DNA from: Byssovorax sp.
GTDB taxonomy: Bacteria > Myxococcota_A > Polyangia > Polyangiales > Polyangiaceae
DNA: 64,000 nucleotides
Direction of reading: 5' to 3'
Assembly (NCBI GenBank): GCA_025362495.1
Contig: JANYGI010000151.1
Coordinates: 93,585 to 157,584, forward strand
Positions within the stretch are counted from its first letter, which is position 1, and each line of letters opens with the position of its first letter. This document shows positions 51,937 to 62,539 of this stretch, piece after piece. The notes beneath the pieces were generated by a model. It did not search any database. It was not told the DNA's origin and worked only from the letters and a program-made list of their open reading frames with translations. The translations under genes were made by a program, and so were the position numbers.

Positions 51937-54246
51937 ATGTTCTCGGTCATCATCAGCGAGAAGGGCGGCGCCGAGCGCCGCGAGGCGTTCGACCGGACCG
52001 AGATCAACGTCGGTCGCGTCCAGGGCAACGAGCTCATGTTGCCGAAAGGCAACGTCTCGAAGCGTCACGCCCGCCTCCTGTACCGCGACGGTCGCTTCAT
52101 CGTCACCGACCTGAAGAGCACCAACGGCACGTACGTCAACGGCCGGAAGATCGCCCAGGCGACCATCGTCCGCGAGGGCGACAAGATCTACATCGGCGAC
52201 TTCGTGCTGCGGATCGAGTCCGCCGCGTCCGTCGGCGGCCAGGCCGTGGCGACACCGCTGCCGCTCCACGAAGAGGTCCCGAGCGATCTCCCGCCGTCGA
52301 ATCCTGCGCCCCCCGGCCCGCAAACGTCGGCGCAGATCCCCGTGTCGAGCCTGATCCCCGACGCGCGCGCCTCGGTCCCCGATCTCGGGCCGCCGCTGCT
52401 GCGCGGACCGGTCACGCTCGGTCCGCAAGCGTACCCCAGCGCCGCCCCGACGGCGGGTGGCTCGGGGCTGCCGCCCAGCGTCGAGGTGCCCAGCTCGTCG
52501 CAGCCCTCGTCGGTCGAGAAGTCGCTCGGCCGCGCGCCCTCGCCGCGAATCGAGCCCAAGTCGGTCGACGCGCCCAGCCGTCAGGACGTCATCAGCCACT
52601 TCCCGCTGGAGCACGATCCAGACGACTCGGCGATGTATGTGCCCGGCCCGCCGCGGGTGCCGCTCGCGACCGGCCCGCAAACGCCGAGCTCGCCCTATGG
52701 CGGCGGCGGTCAGCGTCCGGTGAGCCGCACCCCGCAGCCGCTGCCGGTCTCGGTGCCCTCGCCGAGCTCGCTCACCAGCGGGCCCCGGGGCGAGCGCTAC
52801 GGCTCCCCGAGCGTGGCGCCGATCGAGCGCTCCTCGTCGCCTGGCATCGGCCTCGCCGGCTCGGTGCAAAGCACGGCGCCGCCGGCCGCGGGTCCCAGCA
52901 TCCTGCCGAGCTCGCTCCCCGGGCGACGCGCCCTGCCGCCTGCCGCGTTCGATCCGCCCGACGCGGGCCCGCCTTCGCGGATCGCAGCGCATCGCGGCGC
53001 CATGCTGGCCCTCGTCGATCGCGTCAGCGAGACGGTCGATCTCCACGCCCTCGACGCCGGCGCAGCGCCCGACGAAGCCATCGCCGCGCGGGTCGATCGC
53101 GCCCTCGCGGAGCGGGCGTCGGCCATGCGTGCTCAGGGGGAGATTCGCGGCGAGCTCGACGTCGACGCGCTGGTCGTCGAGGCCCGCCGCGAGCTGCTCG
53201 ATCTCGGCCCGCTGACACCGCTCCTGGACGACGAGGACGTCAGCGAAATCCAGGTCGTTCGCAGTGATTACGTCGTCGCGATGCACGGGCGCCGCCAGGT
53301 CCCGTCCGACCTCGGCTTCACCAGCGAGGCCGCGGTGGCCCGCGTCATCCGTCGCCTCTGCGTCGCCGCCGGCAAGCCGCTCCAGCCGGGCGAAACGTTC
53401 GTCGAGCGCCGCCTTCCCCGCGGGGCGCGCATGTTCGCCGTGCTCCCGCCGGCCTCGGATCAAGGCCACATGGTGGTGATCCGCAAGCCGCAGCGCGCCG
53501 ATCTCACGCTCGAAGACCTGGTCCGCAGCGGCACGATCTCCCGCGCCATGGCCGGCCTCTTCGCCCAGTGCGTCGAGGCCCGCGCCAACATCCTCGTGAC
53601 GGGCGCCGTCGGCGCCGGCGCCACGTCGCTGCTCGGCGCCCTCGCCGCCGCGGGCAGCACCAACGATCGCGTCGTCGTCCTCCAGGAAGACGACGAGCTG
53701 ATCTTCAACCAGCCCCACACCTTCTCGATTTTGCTGGGCGAGACGCCGGAAGAAGGCGCCCGCGCCGTGCAAGCGGCCGCGCGGATCCGGCCCGATCGGC
53801 TGGTGGTCGGCGCGTTCGCGGGCCGGGTCGCGGCCGAGGTCGTCGACGCCATGGGCGACGGGGTCGACGGCGTCCTCGCGGCGGCCCGCGCGCCGACGCT
53901 GCGTCAGGCCGCCGCACGACTCACGGCAGACCTGGCTGCCACCAAACCGGGCCTCACGCCCGACATCGCCCGCGAGTGGCTCACGTCCGCCTTCGATCTC
54001 GTGATCGAGATCGCCCGCCTGCGCGACGGCCGTCACCGCGTCCTCCGCGTCGCCGAGCTCGAGATGGATGGAAACCGCGTCGCGGTCCGCGACATCTTCA
54101 CGTTTGCCGTCGAGCGAACGGCCGCGGGCGGCGCCGTCGAAGGGACCTTCCACCCCACCGGCGTCGTCCCCGGCATCGTCGAAGATCTGGCCGCTCGTGG
54201 GATCCAGATCGACGCCTCCATTTTCAAGCGTCACAACAGCCGCTAG
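51937..54246 (+). CDS. FHA-domain protein fused to a degenerate CpaF/TadA-type secretion ATPase
   Basis: A 769-residue protein. N-terminal FHA domain (about 15-95: VSKRHARLLYRDGRFIVTDL and KSTNGTYVNG), then a Pro/Ser/Gly-rich linker of about 250 residues, then a CpaF-type ATPase region (about 345-740; DEDVSEIQVVRSDYVVAMHG, PGETFVERRLPRGARM). The key motifs have lost their catalytic residues: Walker A reads TGAVGAGATS, so the Lys is Ala; the Walker B region reads RPDRLVVGAFAGRV, where active relatives have VGEVRG; the His box reads DGVLAAARAPT in place of T-x-H-A. The fold is kept, so it is probably a phosphothreonine-reading pseudo-ATPase. No other tad/pilus genes are adjacent. Confidence 0.85.
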   Translation: MFSVIISEKGGAERREAFDRTEINVGRVQGNELMLPKGNVSKRHARLLYRDGRFIVTDLKSTNGTYVNGRKIAQATIVREGDKIYIGDFVLRIESAASVGGQAVATPLPLHEEVPSDLPPSNPAPPGPQTSAQIPVSSLIPDARASVPDLGPPLLRGPVTLGPQAYPSAAPTAGGSGLPPSVEVPSSSQPSSVEKSLGRAPSPRIEPKSVDAPSRQDVISHFPLEHDPDDSAMYVPGPPRVPLATGPQTPSSPYGGGGQRPVSRTPQPLPVSVPSPSSLTSGPRGERYGSPSVAPIERSSSPGIGLAGSVQSTAPPAAGPSILPSSLPGRRALPPAAFDPPDAGPPSRIAAHRGAMLALVDRVSETVDLHALDAGAAPDEAIAARVDRALAERASAMRAQGEIRGELDVDALVVEARRELLDLGPLTPLLDDEDVSEIQVVRSDYVVAMHGRRQVPSDLGFTSEAAVARVIRRLCVAAGKPLQPGETFVERRLPRGARMFAVLPPASDQGHMVVIRKPQRADLTLEDLVRSGTISRAMAGLFAQCVEARANILVTGAVGAGATSLLGALAAAGSTNDRVVVLQEDDELIFNQPHTFSILLGETPEEGARAVQAAARIRPDRLVVGAFAGRVAAEVVDAMGDGVDGVLAAARAPTLRQAAARLTADLAATKPGLTPDIAREWLTSAFDLVIEIARLRDGRHRVLRVAELEMDGNRVAVRDIFTFAVERTAAGGAVEGTFHPTGVVPGIVEDLAARGIQIDASIFKRHNSR

Positions 54247-54303
54247 CTCGCCCCGACGCGGGCGCCTCGTGGACGACGACGCTACAGTAAACGACGGTCA
54301 CCC

Positions 54304-54822
54304 ATGATTCGTACGATCCTCCACTATCCCGACCCCCGCCTTCGCCAGAAGGGCCTCCCCATCGCGCGCGTGACGCCCGAGCTCGAGCGCCTGATCGACG
54401 ACATGGCCGAGACGATGTACGCGGCGCCCGGCGTCGGCCTCGCGGCCACGCAAATCGGTGAGCAGCACCGGCTCTTCCTGATCGACATCGCGGCCGAAGA
54501 CGAGCCGAGCAACCTCATCGTCTTCATCAACCCGGAGATCACGGTGAAAGAAGGCGAACAGTGCGGCCCCGAGGGGTGCCTCTCGTTCCCCGGCGTCACC
54601 GAGGACGTGAAGCGCGCCGCGAAGATCACCGTCCGCGCGATGGATCGCAAGGGCGCGACGTTCGAGATCGAGGCCGATGGCCTCCTCGCCGTCGCCGTCC
54701 AGCACGAGAACGATCACCTCGACGGCGTGCTGATGATCGACCGCATGGGCGTCCTGAAGAAGCGCATCGTCACGCGCAAGATGCAGAAGCGCAACGCCAG
54801 CAGCAACAACGACGACGCCTGA
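54304..54822 (+). CDS. def: peptide deformylase
   Basis: A 172-residue deformylase with all three motifs: GVGLAATQIG, EGCLSFPG (metal Cys) and QHENDHLDG (HExxH). It removes the formyl group from nascent proteins. A TACAGT box (54283-54288) lies 15 nt before the ATG. The C-terminal tail is basic (KKRIVTRKMQKRNAS), a common feature. There is no fmt gene next to it, although def-fmt pairing is frequent elsewhere. Confidence 0.96.
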   Translation: MIRTILHYPDPRLRQKGLPIARVTPELERLIDDMAETMYAAPGVGLAATQIGEQHRLFLIDIAAEDEPSNLIVFINPEITVKEGEQCGPEGCLSFPGVTEDVKRAAKITVRAMDRKGATFEIEADGLLAVAVQHENDHLDGVLMIDRMGVLKKRIVTRKMQKRNASSNNDDA

Positions 54823-54853
54823 TCCCCCGGCCAGCCAACCCTCATCGAGCAGA

Positions 54854-55009
54854 TCTGGTCTGGTCTGGTCTGGTGTGGCGCGGGCCTCCGCGCCCGCGGA
54901 TCGCAGCACCTCCGCTTCAAGAAAAGCTGCTGTTCTGAAGCAGATCCGGGAAGGTTCAGTGTCTCCAGCCAGTCCATGCGGCGGGCACGGAGGCCCGCCC
55001 CACACCAGA
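54854..55009. repeat. 29-bp inverted repeat with four TCTGG tandem copies between def and ribD
   Basis: Four tandem TCTGG units (54854-54873) lead into the arm TCTGGTGTGGCGCGGGCCTC... (54869-54897). Its reverse complement lies at 54981-55009 (27 of 29 matches), and the central spacer is 83 bp. Each arm also folds on itself (GCGGGC-CTCCGC-GCCCGC). It lies between the convergent ends of def and ribD and may be a bidirectional terminator or an interspersed mosaic repeat. Confidence 0.65.
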
Positions 55010-55038
55010 GCAGAAGCAGAGCTGCCGCGGAGGCGGAG

Positions 55039-56175
55039 CTACTGCTTCGAGGGGAACGCCAGCGGGCCGCTCACGTAGGCGTCGCGGCCGCAGAGCTCCC
55101 AGCGCGGATCGACGATGCGCGGCGCCTCGACCGGCGTATCGGGACCGGCCCAGTCCACCGCGCCGGGGCGCCCGCGCGGCCCGAGGAGGATCGGCGCGAT
55201 GAACGCGTGGAGCTCGTCGGCGAGGCGCGTCGCGAGCAGGCTCCCCGCGAGCTCGGCGCCGCCCTCGACGAGCAGCGACACGATCCCTTGCGACGCGAGC
55301 AGGCGCAGCGCAGCGCCGACGTCGACGCGTCCTTCGGCCGAGTTCGGCACGCGAACCACCGCGCAGCCGGCGTCGACCAGGGCTTGCTCTGCCGCCTCGG
55401 GCGCGTCGTTGCCCGCGAGGACCCACGTCGCGATGTCGCGCGACGTCTGCACGAGGCGGCTGTTCAGCGGCACGCGCAGCCGCGAATCGAAGACGACGCG
55501 CACCGGGTGACGACCGCCCGGGAGCAGCGCCACGTCGCGCACCGTGAGCCGCGGATCGTCGGCCAGCGCCGTGCCGATGCCGACGGCGACCGCGTCGTGG
55601 CGCGCCCGCAGCTCCTGGACCTTGGCGCGCGCCTCAGGGCCGGTGACCCATTTCGAGGCACCGCTGCGTGTCGCGATTCGACCGTCGAGCGAGAGCGCCA
55701 GCTTCAGCGCCACGTGGGGCAGCCCCTCGGTGATGTACTTCGTCCAGGGGGCGATCAGCGTCCGCGCCTCGGCGCCGGCGACGCCGACGTCGACCTTCAC
55801 GCCGGCGTCGACGAGGCGCTGCGCCCCGCCACCCGCCACGCCCGGGTTCGGATCGAGCGAGCCGATCACCACGCGGGTGATGCCGGCCTGGAGGATCGCG
55901 TCGACGCACGGAGGCGTCCGGCCCGTGTGGTTGCAGGGCTCGAGCGTCACGTAGAGCGTCCCGCCCTGCGCCTGCGCGCCCGCGGCGGCGAGCGCGCCGA
56001 TCTCCGCGTGGGGATCGCCCGCTCGCTCGTGGAACGACTGCGCGACGACGTCACCGTTCGGACCGACGACCACAGCGCCCACCGGCGGATTGGGCGAGGG
56101 CACCGAGCGACGCGCTTCGTCGAGCGCGCGCCGCATCATCGAGGCGTCGAAATCTGGGTCGGGGCTCGTGGTCAT
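55039..56175 (-). CDS. ribD: riboflavin biosynthesis bifunctional deaminase/reductase RibD
   Basis: A 378-residue RibD: N-terminal deaminase (zinc site PHAEIGALAAAG and TLEPCNHTGRTPPC) and C-terminal reductase (KLALSLDGRIATRSG...SKWVTG, LLVEGGAELAGSLL). It catalyses the second and third steps of riboflavin synthesis. ATG 56175; a TAGATC box lies 11 nt upstream on the minus strand (56192-56187). It follows nrdR in the same direction, 156 nt away. No ribE, ribAB or ribH in the window. Confidence 0.95.
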   Translation of the reverse strand: MTTSPDPDFDASMMRRALDEARRSVPSPNPPVGAVVVGPNGDVVAQSFHERAGDPHAEIGALAAAGAQAQGGTLYVTLEPCNHTGRTPPCVDAILQAGITRVVIGSLDPNPGVAGGGAQRLVDAGVKVDVGVAGAEARTLIAPWTKYITEGLPHVALKLALSLDGRIATRSGASKWVTGPEARAKVQELRARHDAVAVGIGTALADDPRLTVRDVALLPGGRHPVRVVFDSRLRVPLNSRLVQTSRDIATWVLAGNDAPEAAEQALVDAGCAVVRVPNSAEGRVDVGAALRLLASQGIVSLLVEGGAELAGSLLATRLADELHAFIAPILLGPRGRPGAVDWAGPDTPVEAPRIVDPRWELCGRDAYVSGPLAFPSKQ

Positions 56176-56331
56176 GGACAGCCGAAGATCTACTAGAGCG
56201 CCGTACGGTTTGAAATGCCGTTGCAGGGGGAGGAGGTTCCCCCACGATCGCGCCATGGCACCCGTGCGCGTGGACGTCGCGCCGCGCGAGCACCGCGCGC
56301 CGACGGACCGATCCGCGCTGCGAAACGCGGA

Positions 56332-56793
56332 CTAAGGGCCTTTGCTCTTCACGAGCTTGCCGAGCTCGGTGAGGAATTGATCGATGTCCCGGAAGGAACG
56401 ATAGACGCTCGCAAACCGGACGTACGCGACCTCGTCGAGCTCGCGGAGGTGGTTCATCACGTGATCGCCGAGCTCGCTCGCCGTGATCTCCCGGCGCTCG
56501 GACTCCTGCGCTTCACGCTCGATCGCGTCGGCCGCGAGCTCGATCCGCTCGATCGAGACCGGCCGCTTGTTGCAGGCGATCCGGAGGCCGCGCACCAGCT
56601 TCTGGCGATCGAACGGCTCGCGCCGCCCGTCTTTTTTCACCACCGTGGGGAGCACGTCCTCGACGCGCTCGTAGGTGGTGAAGCGCCGCGTGCACGACTC
56701 GCACTCGCGCCGACGCCGGATCACGTCGCCCTTTTCGGCGGCGCGCGAGTCGATGACTTTGTCTTCAGGATGGCCGCAGAAAGGGCACTTCAT
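56332..56793 (-). CDS. nrdR: transcriptional repressor NrdR
   Basis: A 153-residue NrdR of standard length: zinc ribbon ([15 protein letters not shown]...[12 protein letters not shown]) and ATP-cone ([19 protein letters not shown]). It represses ribonucleotide reductase genes in response to dATP/ATP. Its ATG lies 13 nt after the fabF stop, so it is almost certainly in the fatty acid operon. Confidence 0.96.
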   Translation of the reverse strand: MKCPFCGHPEDKVIDSRAAEKGDVIRRRRECESCTRRFTTYERVEDVLPTVVKKDGRREPFDRQKLVRGLRIACNKRPVSIERIELAADAIEREAQESERREITASELGDHVMNHLRELDEVAYVRFASVYRSFRDIDQFLTELGKLVKSKGP

Positions 56794-56806
56794 GGGGGCA
56801 GCGCGC

Positions 56807-58051
56807 TCAGCCGTCGAAGCGCGAGAGCACCAGCGCGACGTTCGTCCCGCCGAAGCCGAACGAGTTGCTCATCGCGTGCTTGATCGGCCGCTCGCGCGCC
56901 GTGAGCGGCACGCAGTCGAGCGAGCACTCGGGATCCTGGTCCTCGAGGTTCGCCGTGGGCGGGACGCGGCCGTCGCGCAGCGCGAGCGCGCAGAGCGCCG
57001 CCTCGACCGCGCCGGCGCCGCCGAGCAGGTGGCCCATCACCGATTTCGTGGAGCTCACCCAGAGCTTCTTCGAGGTGGCGTGATCACCGAACATCGTCGC
57101 GATGGCCTTGGCTTCCTCGAGATCGCCGTGCGGCGTCGACGTGCCGTGGGCGTTGACGTAGTCGATGTCGGCGCCGTTGATCGCCGCGTCTTTCACGGCC
57201 ATCCGCATCGCGCGGAGGGCGCCCTCGCCGCCGGGCGCGGGCTTGGTGATGTGGTACGCGTCGCACGAGGCGCCATAGCCGGTGATCTCCGCGTAGATCT
57301 TCGCGCCGCGCGCCTTCGCGTGGGTGAGCGACTCGAGCAGCATCGAGCCCGCGCCCTCGCCGCAGACGAAGCCGTCGCGGTCCTTGTCCCACGGGCGGCT
57401 CGCGCGCGTCGGCTCCTCGTTGCGCCGCGACAGCGCGAACATCGCGCCGAAGCCGCCGATGCCCAGGCCGCTGATCGTGGCCTCGGCGCCGCCCGCGACC
57501 ATGATGCTGGTGCGGCCGCGGCGGATCCACTCGAAGGCCTCGCCGAGCGAGTGCGCGCTGGAAGAGCACGCGCTGGTGTTGCAATAGCTGACGCCCCGCA
57601 GGTTCAGCGCCATCGCGACCTGGCCGGCGGCGAGGTTGGCGATCACCGTCGGGATGAAGTACGGGCTGATCTTCGATGGACCCTTGGTATGAAGGGTGAT
57701 CGCCTGCTGCTGGAGCTGCTCGAGCCCGCCCAGGCCGACGCCGATGAACGTCCCGCACTCGTCGCGATCCTCGTCCGTCAGCTCGATGCCGGAGTCCTTC
57801 AGGCAGAGCGTCGAGGCGGCGACGGAGAGATGAGCGAAGCGCCCCATCTCCTTGATCTTCTTCTTCGGGATCCAGTCCTCGGCGTTGAAGCCTTTGACCT
57901 CGCCAGCGAAGCGCGTCGAGAACGTCGACGCATCGAACAGCGTGATTGGAGCGATCCCGGACTCGGCGGCGAGGACGCTGCGCCACGTCTCTTCGGTGCC
58001 GATCCCGCTCGGGGTCACGAGCCCCATCCCGGTGATGACTACGCGTTCCAT
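56807..58051 (-). CDS. fabF: beta-ketoacyl-ACP synthase II (FabF)
   Basis: A 414-residue KAS II with active-site Cys in [20 protein letters not shown], catalytic His in [11 protein letters not shown] and [14 protein letters not shown], and the C-terminal [13 protein letters not shown]. It elongates acyl-ACP with malonyl-ACP. The gap upstream to acpP is 271 nt and holds two palindromic structures. Confidence 0.97.
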   Translation of the reverse strand: MERVVITGMGLVTPSGIGTEETWRSVLAAESGIAPITLFDASTFSTRFAGEVKGFNAEDWIPKKKIKEMGRFAHLSVAASTLCLKDSGIELTDEDRDECGTFIGVGLGGLEQLQQQAITLHTKGPSKISPYFIPTVIANLAAGQVAMALNLRGVSYCNTSACSSSAHSLGEAFEWIRRGRTSIMVAGGAEATISGLGIGGFGAMFALSRRNEEPTRASRPWDKDRDGFVCGEGAGSMLLESLTHAKARGAKIYAEITGYGASCDAYHITKPAPGGEGALRAMRMAVKDAAINGADIDYVNAHGTSTPHGDLEEAKAIATMFGDHATSKKLWVSSTKSVMGHLLGGAGAVEAALCALALRDGRVPPTANLEDQDPECSLDCVPLTARERPIKHAMSNSFGFGGTNVALVLSRFDG

Positions 58052-58105
58052 GATCCCTTTGTGCTTTTCGCCGATGTGGGCACCCCGCCTGCGTTGTCGT
58101 CGTCA

Positions 58106-58121
58106 CCGTACATTCGTACGG
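58106..58121. repeat. CCGTAC-ATTC-GTACGG hairpin between acpP and fabF
   Basis: A perfect 6-bp inverted repeat with a 4-nt loop, 54 nt upstream of the fabF start on the minus strand. It could be an operator or an RNA hairpin that tunes fabF. Confidence 0.45.
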
Positions 58122-58236
58122 CTCCTCCTCCGCCTTGGCGGGACACCCACCTCGACGAAAATCACGACGGCTCCGCGCTCGGGTCGTTCAACATCGGATC
58201 AGCGTGATGGAGTGATCCGTATCGCGAGGTCATGAG

Positions 58237-58275
58237 GATCGCCGACGATCGGGACAACCCCGATCGCCGACGATC
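58237..58275. repeat. duplicated GATCGCCGACGATC with central hairpin between acpP and fabF
   Basis: GATCGCCGACGATC occurs at 58237-58250 and 58262-58275. Between and across them CGATCGGG-ACAAC-CCCGATCG forms a stem-loop. It lies about 48 nt after the acpP stop (minus strand), where it may attenuate or protect the abundant acpP transcript from fabF. Confidence 0.55.
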
Positions 58276-58322
58276 TTCACGCGGCAGCGTGCGCCCGGGG
58301 CTCGCGCCCCTTCGGCACCTGC

Positions 58323-58571
58323 TCACTTCTTGGTGTGGGCCTCGATGTAGCTGATCGCATCCTGGACCGAGCGGATCTTCTCCGTGTCCTCGTCCGGGAT
58401 GTCGATCTCGAACGCCTCTTCAAAGGCGAGGACCAGCTCCACCAGACCGAGCGAATCAGCCCCGAGATCGTCGATGAACGTCGCCTCGGGCTTGATGTCC
58501 TTCTCGTCGACGTCGAGCTGTTCCTTGATGATCCGCTTCACTTCGGCCGTGATGTCGCGAGCCTCAGCCAT
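58323..58571 (-). CDS. acpP: acyl carrier protein
   Basis: An 82-residue acidic ACP. The phosphopantetheine Ser lies in [12 protein letters not shown]; most relatives have DSLD-TVEL, so the Gly after Leu is a mild variant. Start ATG 58571 has GGAGGGA upstream. It carries growing acyl chains. It lies between fabG and fabF as in many proteobacteria. Confidence 0.96.
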   Translation of the reverse strand: MAEARDITAEVKRIIKEQLDVDEKDIKPEATFIDDLGADSLGLVELVLAFEEAFEIDIPDEDTEKIRSVQDAISYIEAHTKK

Positions 58572-58705
58572 GGCATTCCCTCCGGGAAAAAAGCGACCCC
58601 CTAGTAGCAAATCCATCCGGGCTTTGCAGCCCCCAAACTTTTCGCGTCGTCGCTTTTTCGATGACGCACCCGGGCGCGCAAAATCATGCGCACGCCGGCA
58701 ACGGC

Positions 58706-59452
58706 TCAAACGTACATTCCGCCGTTCACGCGCAGCGTCTGGCCCGTGATGTAGCCGGCCTCGTCGGAGCACAGGAAAGCGATCGACGCGGCGATCTCGT
58801 CGGCGCGACCGGTGCGACCGAGCGGCACCGCCTCGAGCATTTTCGCCTTCAGCTCGGCCGTCAGATTCGTCGTCATGTCGGTGTCGATGAAGCCCGGCGT
58901 GACGGCGTTCACGGTGATGCCGCGCGACGCGTACTCGCGCGCGAGCGTCTTCGTCAGGCCGAGCAGCGCGGCCTTCGACGCCGAGTACACGGCCTGCCCC
59001 GCGTTGCCCATCTCGCCGACGACGCTCGACAGGAAGACGATGCGGCCGGTGCGCGCGCGCATCATCACCTTCGTCGCGGCGCGGGCGCACGCGAGCGAAC
59101 CCTTCACGTTGACGGCGAACACGCGATCGATCTCTTCCTCCTTCACGCGGAGGAGCAGGCCGTCGATGGCGATGCCGGCGTTGGCCACGAGGATGTCGAG
59201 CCTCCCCAGGCGCTTCGCGACGTCGGCGATCGCGGCCTCGGAGGCCTTCATGTCGGCGACGTCGAAGCCGAGGATCTCGGCGCCACCGCCGCGCTCGACG
59301 ATGCCGTCGGCGACCTTCTGCGCCTCGGACTCGCCCTTGACGTACGTGACGACGACGCGCGCTCCCTGCGCGGCGAGCGCCTCGGCCACGGCGCGGCCGA
59401 TGCCGCGCGAGCCCCCCGTCACGATCGCTACCTTCCCGCTCAAGCTGAACAT
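58706..59452 (-). CDS. fabG: 3-oxoacyl-ACP reductase FabG
   Basis: A 248-residue short-chain dehydrogenase: NADP motif [13 protein letters not shown] in [11 protein letters not shown], catalytic Ser and YxxxK in [20 protein letters not shown], and the C-terminal [12 protein letters not shown]. It reduces 3-oxoacyl-ACP with NADPH. ATG 59452 has GAAAGAGA upstream and is 17 nt from fabD. Confidence 0.96.
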   Translation of the reverse strand: MFSLSGKVAIVTGGSRGIGRAVAEALAAQGARVVVTYVKGESEAQKVADGIVERGGGAEILGFDVADMKASEAAIADVAKRLGRLDILVANAGIAIDGLLLRVKEEEIDRVFAVNVKGSLACARAATKVMMRARTGRIVFLSSVVGEMGNAGQAVYSASKAALLGLTKTLAREYASRGITVNAVTPGFIDTDMTTNLTAELKAKMLEAVPLGRTGRADEIAASIAFLCSDEAGYITGQTLRVNGGMYV

Positions 59453-59469
59453 GTCGGTCTCTTTCTTCT

Positions 59470-60435
59470 CTACGCCGCCGGCGCGGCGGCGAGCGTCGCC
59501 GCGGCGCGGTCGAGGCTCTCGACGTCGCTGACGCCGAGGACCGTGATCTGCTTGGAAATGCGCTTGACGAGGCCCGCGAGCACCTTCTGCGGGCCGAGCT
59601 CGAGCGCGTGGGTCACGCCTTCGGCCGCGAGGAGCTCGATCGATTTCAGCCACTGCACCGGCCCGTCGATCTGCTGCACCAGGAGCTCGCGAACGCGCCC
59701 GGGATCGCGGTTGGCAACACCGTCAACGTTGGCGACCACCGGGAACGAGAGCGCGCCGATCGCGACGCGGGCGAGCTCGGGCGCGAGCCGCTCGGCCGCG
59801 GGGCGCATCAGGGCGCAGTGGAAGGGCGCGCTGACCTTGAGCAGCACGGCCTTCCCTCCCCGCGCCGCGGCGAGCACGCGGGCGCGCTCGACGGCCGAGG
59901 CGTGCCCGGCGATCACCGTCTGCCCCGGCCCGTTGAAGTTCGCCGGCCCGAGCACCTCGCCCTCGGCGGCGTCGGCGCACAGCGCGACGACCCCCGCCGC
60001 GTCGAGGCCCATCACGGCCGCCATGCCCCCTTGCCCGGCCGGCACGGCGTCTTGCATCGCCTGCCCGCGCAGGTGGCAGAGGCGGACCGCGTCTTCGAGC
60101 GAGAGCGCCCCGGCGGCCACGAGGGCGCTGTACTCGCCGAGCGAGTGCCCGGCGGCGAACGCCGGCGCATCGAGGGCGGGCACGCGCTCGCGCAGCGCGG
60201 CGACGAGCGCCGAGCTCACCGTCACGAGCGCGGGCTGGGTGTTCGCGGTGAGCGTCAGAGCCTCGAGCGGGCCTTCGAAGCACAGGGCCGATATCGGCTG
60301 CTCCATACCCGCTGCCAGCAGCGCCGCGTCAGCGCGGGCGAACACCGCGCGGGCGGCCGGCGAGGCCTCCGCGAGCGCCTTGCCCATGCCGACTTCCTGT
60401 GATCCTTGACCGGGGAACAGCCACGCGATTTTCAC
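59470..60435 (-). CDS. fabD: malonyl-CoA:ACP transacylase FabD
   Basis: A 321-residue FabD with N-terminal [12 protein letters not shown], active-site [11 protein letters not shown], catalytic His in [10 protein letters not shown] and the C-terminal [13 protein letters not shown]. It transfers malonyl from CoA to ACP. It is 98 nt downstream of fabH. Confidence 0.97.
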   Translation of the reverse strand: MKIAWLFPGQGSQEVGMGKALAEASPAARAVFARADAALLAAGMEQPISALCFEGPLEALTLTANTQPALVTVSSALVAALRERVPALDAPAFAAGHSLGEYSALVAAGALSLEDAVRLCHLRGQAMQDAVPAGQGGMAAVMGLDAAGVVALCADAAEGEVLGPANFNGPGQTVIAGHASAVERARVLAAARGGKAVLLKVSAPFHCALMRPAAERLAPELARVAIGALSFPVVANVDGVANRDPGRVRELLVQQIDGPVQWLKSIELLAAEGVTHALELGPQKVLAGLVKRISKQITVLGVSDVESLDRAAATLAAAPAA

Positions 60436-60533
60436 GGCGTACGCACCTCCAGAACCCTCATGGATCCGGGTCCTCGGCGGTGGCGATTACCACGTCGGCC
60501 GGCGGCCGCGACACCCAAAACGAGGCGCGACGC

Positions 60534-61526
<993 letters not shown>

Positions 61527-61626
61527 CGGATCTTCCCCCACGCCCCCTCCGGCGGAGGGGGCCTTCGACGAAAAAGGGACGGGAAAGAAAGGAGCGGGGC
61601 CGATCTTGGCCCCGTCAGCTCCACGC

Positions 61627-61815
61627 TTACTGCGCCGCCTTCGTCGCCTTCACCTTGCGGCCCTTGTAGAAGCCGCAAGCGCCGCACGCGCGGTGCGGCA
61701 GCGTGGCCTCCCCGCAGTGTTCGCACGCGGCGAGCTGCACGGGGATGACCTTGTCGTGGTTGGCGCGGCGCATGTCGCGCTTGCTCGGGGTGGTTTTCCT
61801 CTTGGGGACGGCCAC
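61627..61815 (-). CDS. rpmF: 50S ribosomal protein L32
   Basis: A 62-residue L32 of the zinc-binding type (CEHCGEATLPHRACGACG), with N-terminal MAVPKRKTTPSKRDMRRANH. It is 3 nt after yceD, the usual pairing. In most bacteria plsX follows; here fabH follows after 100 nt. Confidence 0.97.
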   Translation of the reverse strand: MAVPKRKTTPSKRDMRRANHDKVIPVQLAACEHCGEATLPHRACGACGFYKGRKVKATKAAQ

Positions 61816-61818
61816 GGA

Positions 61819-62466
61819 TTACTCCTTCTTCTTCTTTTCTGGGGACGCTGCGGCGGACGATTCTTGTGCCGCGGCGAGCCTTTCGCGCAGCGCGTTCAGT
61901 GGCGCGAGGCGCGGATCGATCGCCGGAGCGGGCTCTGCTCGCTCCAAGTCGGCGCGACGGATACCCGGGCACGCATCGGAGCACAAGGGGAAGTTCGGTA
62001 CTTCGAGCAGGATCGCTTCGCGGATGAAGGGATCAAGGACGACGGTCTCGCCGTCGTAGAGGTCGAATTCGGCCTCTTCCGACGTGAATTCGTACTCTTC
62101 TTCTTCCGGCTTCGCCTTCGGCTTTCCGTCGCCGTTCGCCTTCTTGTGCTCGTGCTTCGGCGGCTTCGCGGACGGCGCGGGGACGAGGAGGAGCGTGACG
62201 CTCGTGTCTACATGGACCGGCGTCGGGTCCATGCAGCGCGCGCACGGCATCGTGAGGTCGGCGCGCACGCGGCCGCGGATCACGATCTCGCCGGCGTTGT
62301 TCGTGCCGATGCCGGTGCGGCTGAGCCGGACCGAGACGTGGCCGGGGCCGAGGGGCGTCAGATCGGCTTCGACCAGCTCGCTCACGAGCCAGTCCATGGG
62401 CAGATCGGCGTCGACCGAGCGGCCGGCGGTGTCGATGTCGTTGGCGGGGATGGTGAAGAGGGGCAT
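61819..62466 (-). CDS. yceD: YceD/DUF177 family protein
   Basis: A 215-residue DUF177 protein, longer than E. coli YceD (173) because of a Lys/Pro/Glu-rich insertion (KPPKHEHKKANGDGKPKAKP) in the middle. Conserved features: LTMPCARCMDP and a C-terminal FPLCSDACPGI. In plants and some bacteria DUF177 proteins are needed for 23S rRNA accumulation. It is first in the long minus-strand gene set. The start is divergent from the 62540 gene, with 73 bp between. Confidence 0.9.
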   Translation of the reverse strand: MPLFTIPANDIDTAGRSVDADLPMDWLVSELVEADLTPLGPGHVSVRLSRTGIGTNNAGEIVIRGRVRADLTMPCARCMDPTPVHVDTSVTLLLVPAPSAKPPKHEHKKANGDGKPKAKPEEEEYEFTSEEAEFDLYDGETVVLDPFIREAILLEVPNFPLCSDACPGIRRADLERAEPAPAIDPRLAPLNALRERLAAAQESSAAASPEKKKKE

Positions 62467-62539
62467 GCGAAACGCGCGGCAGCCCTAGCGCCTTCGAGTG
62501 CATTTCGCAAGCGAGGATGCGTGGTAGGTTCGCAAAAGA

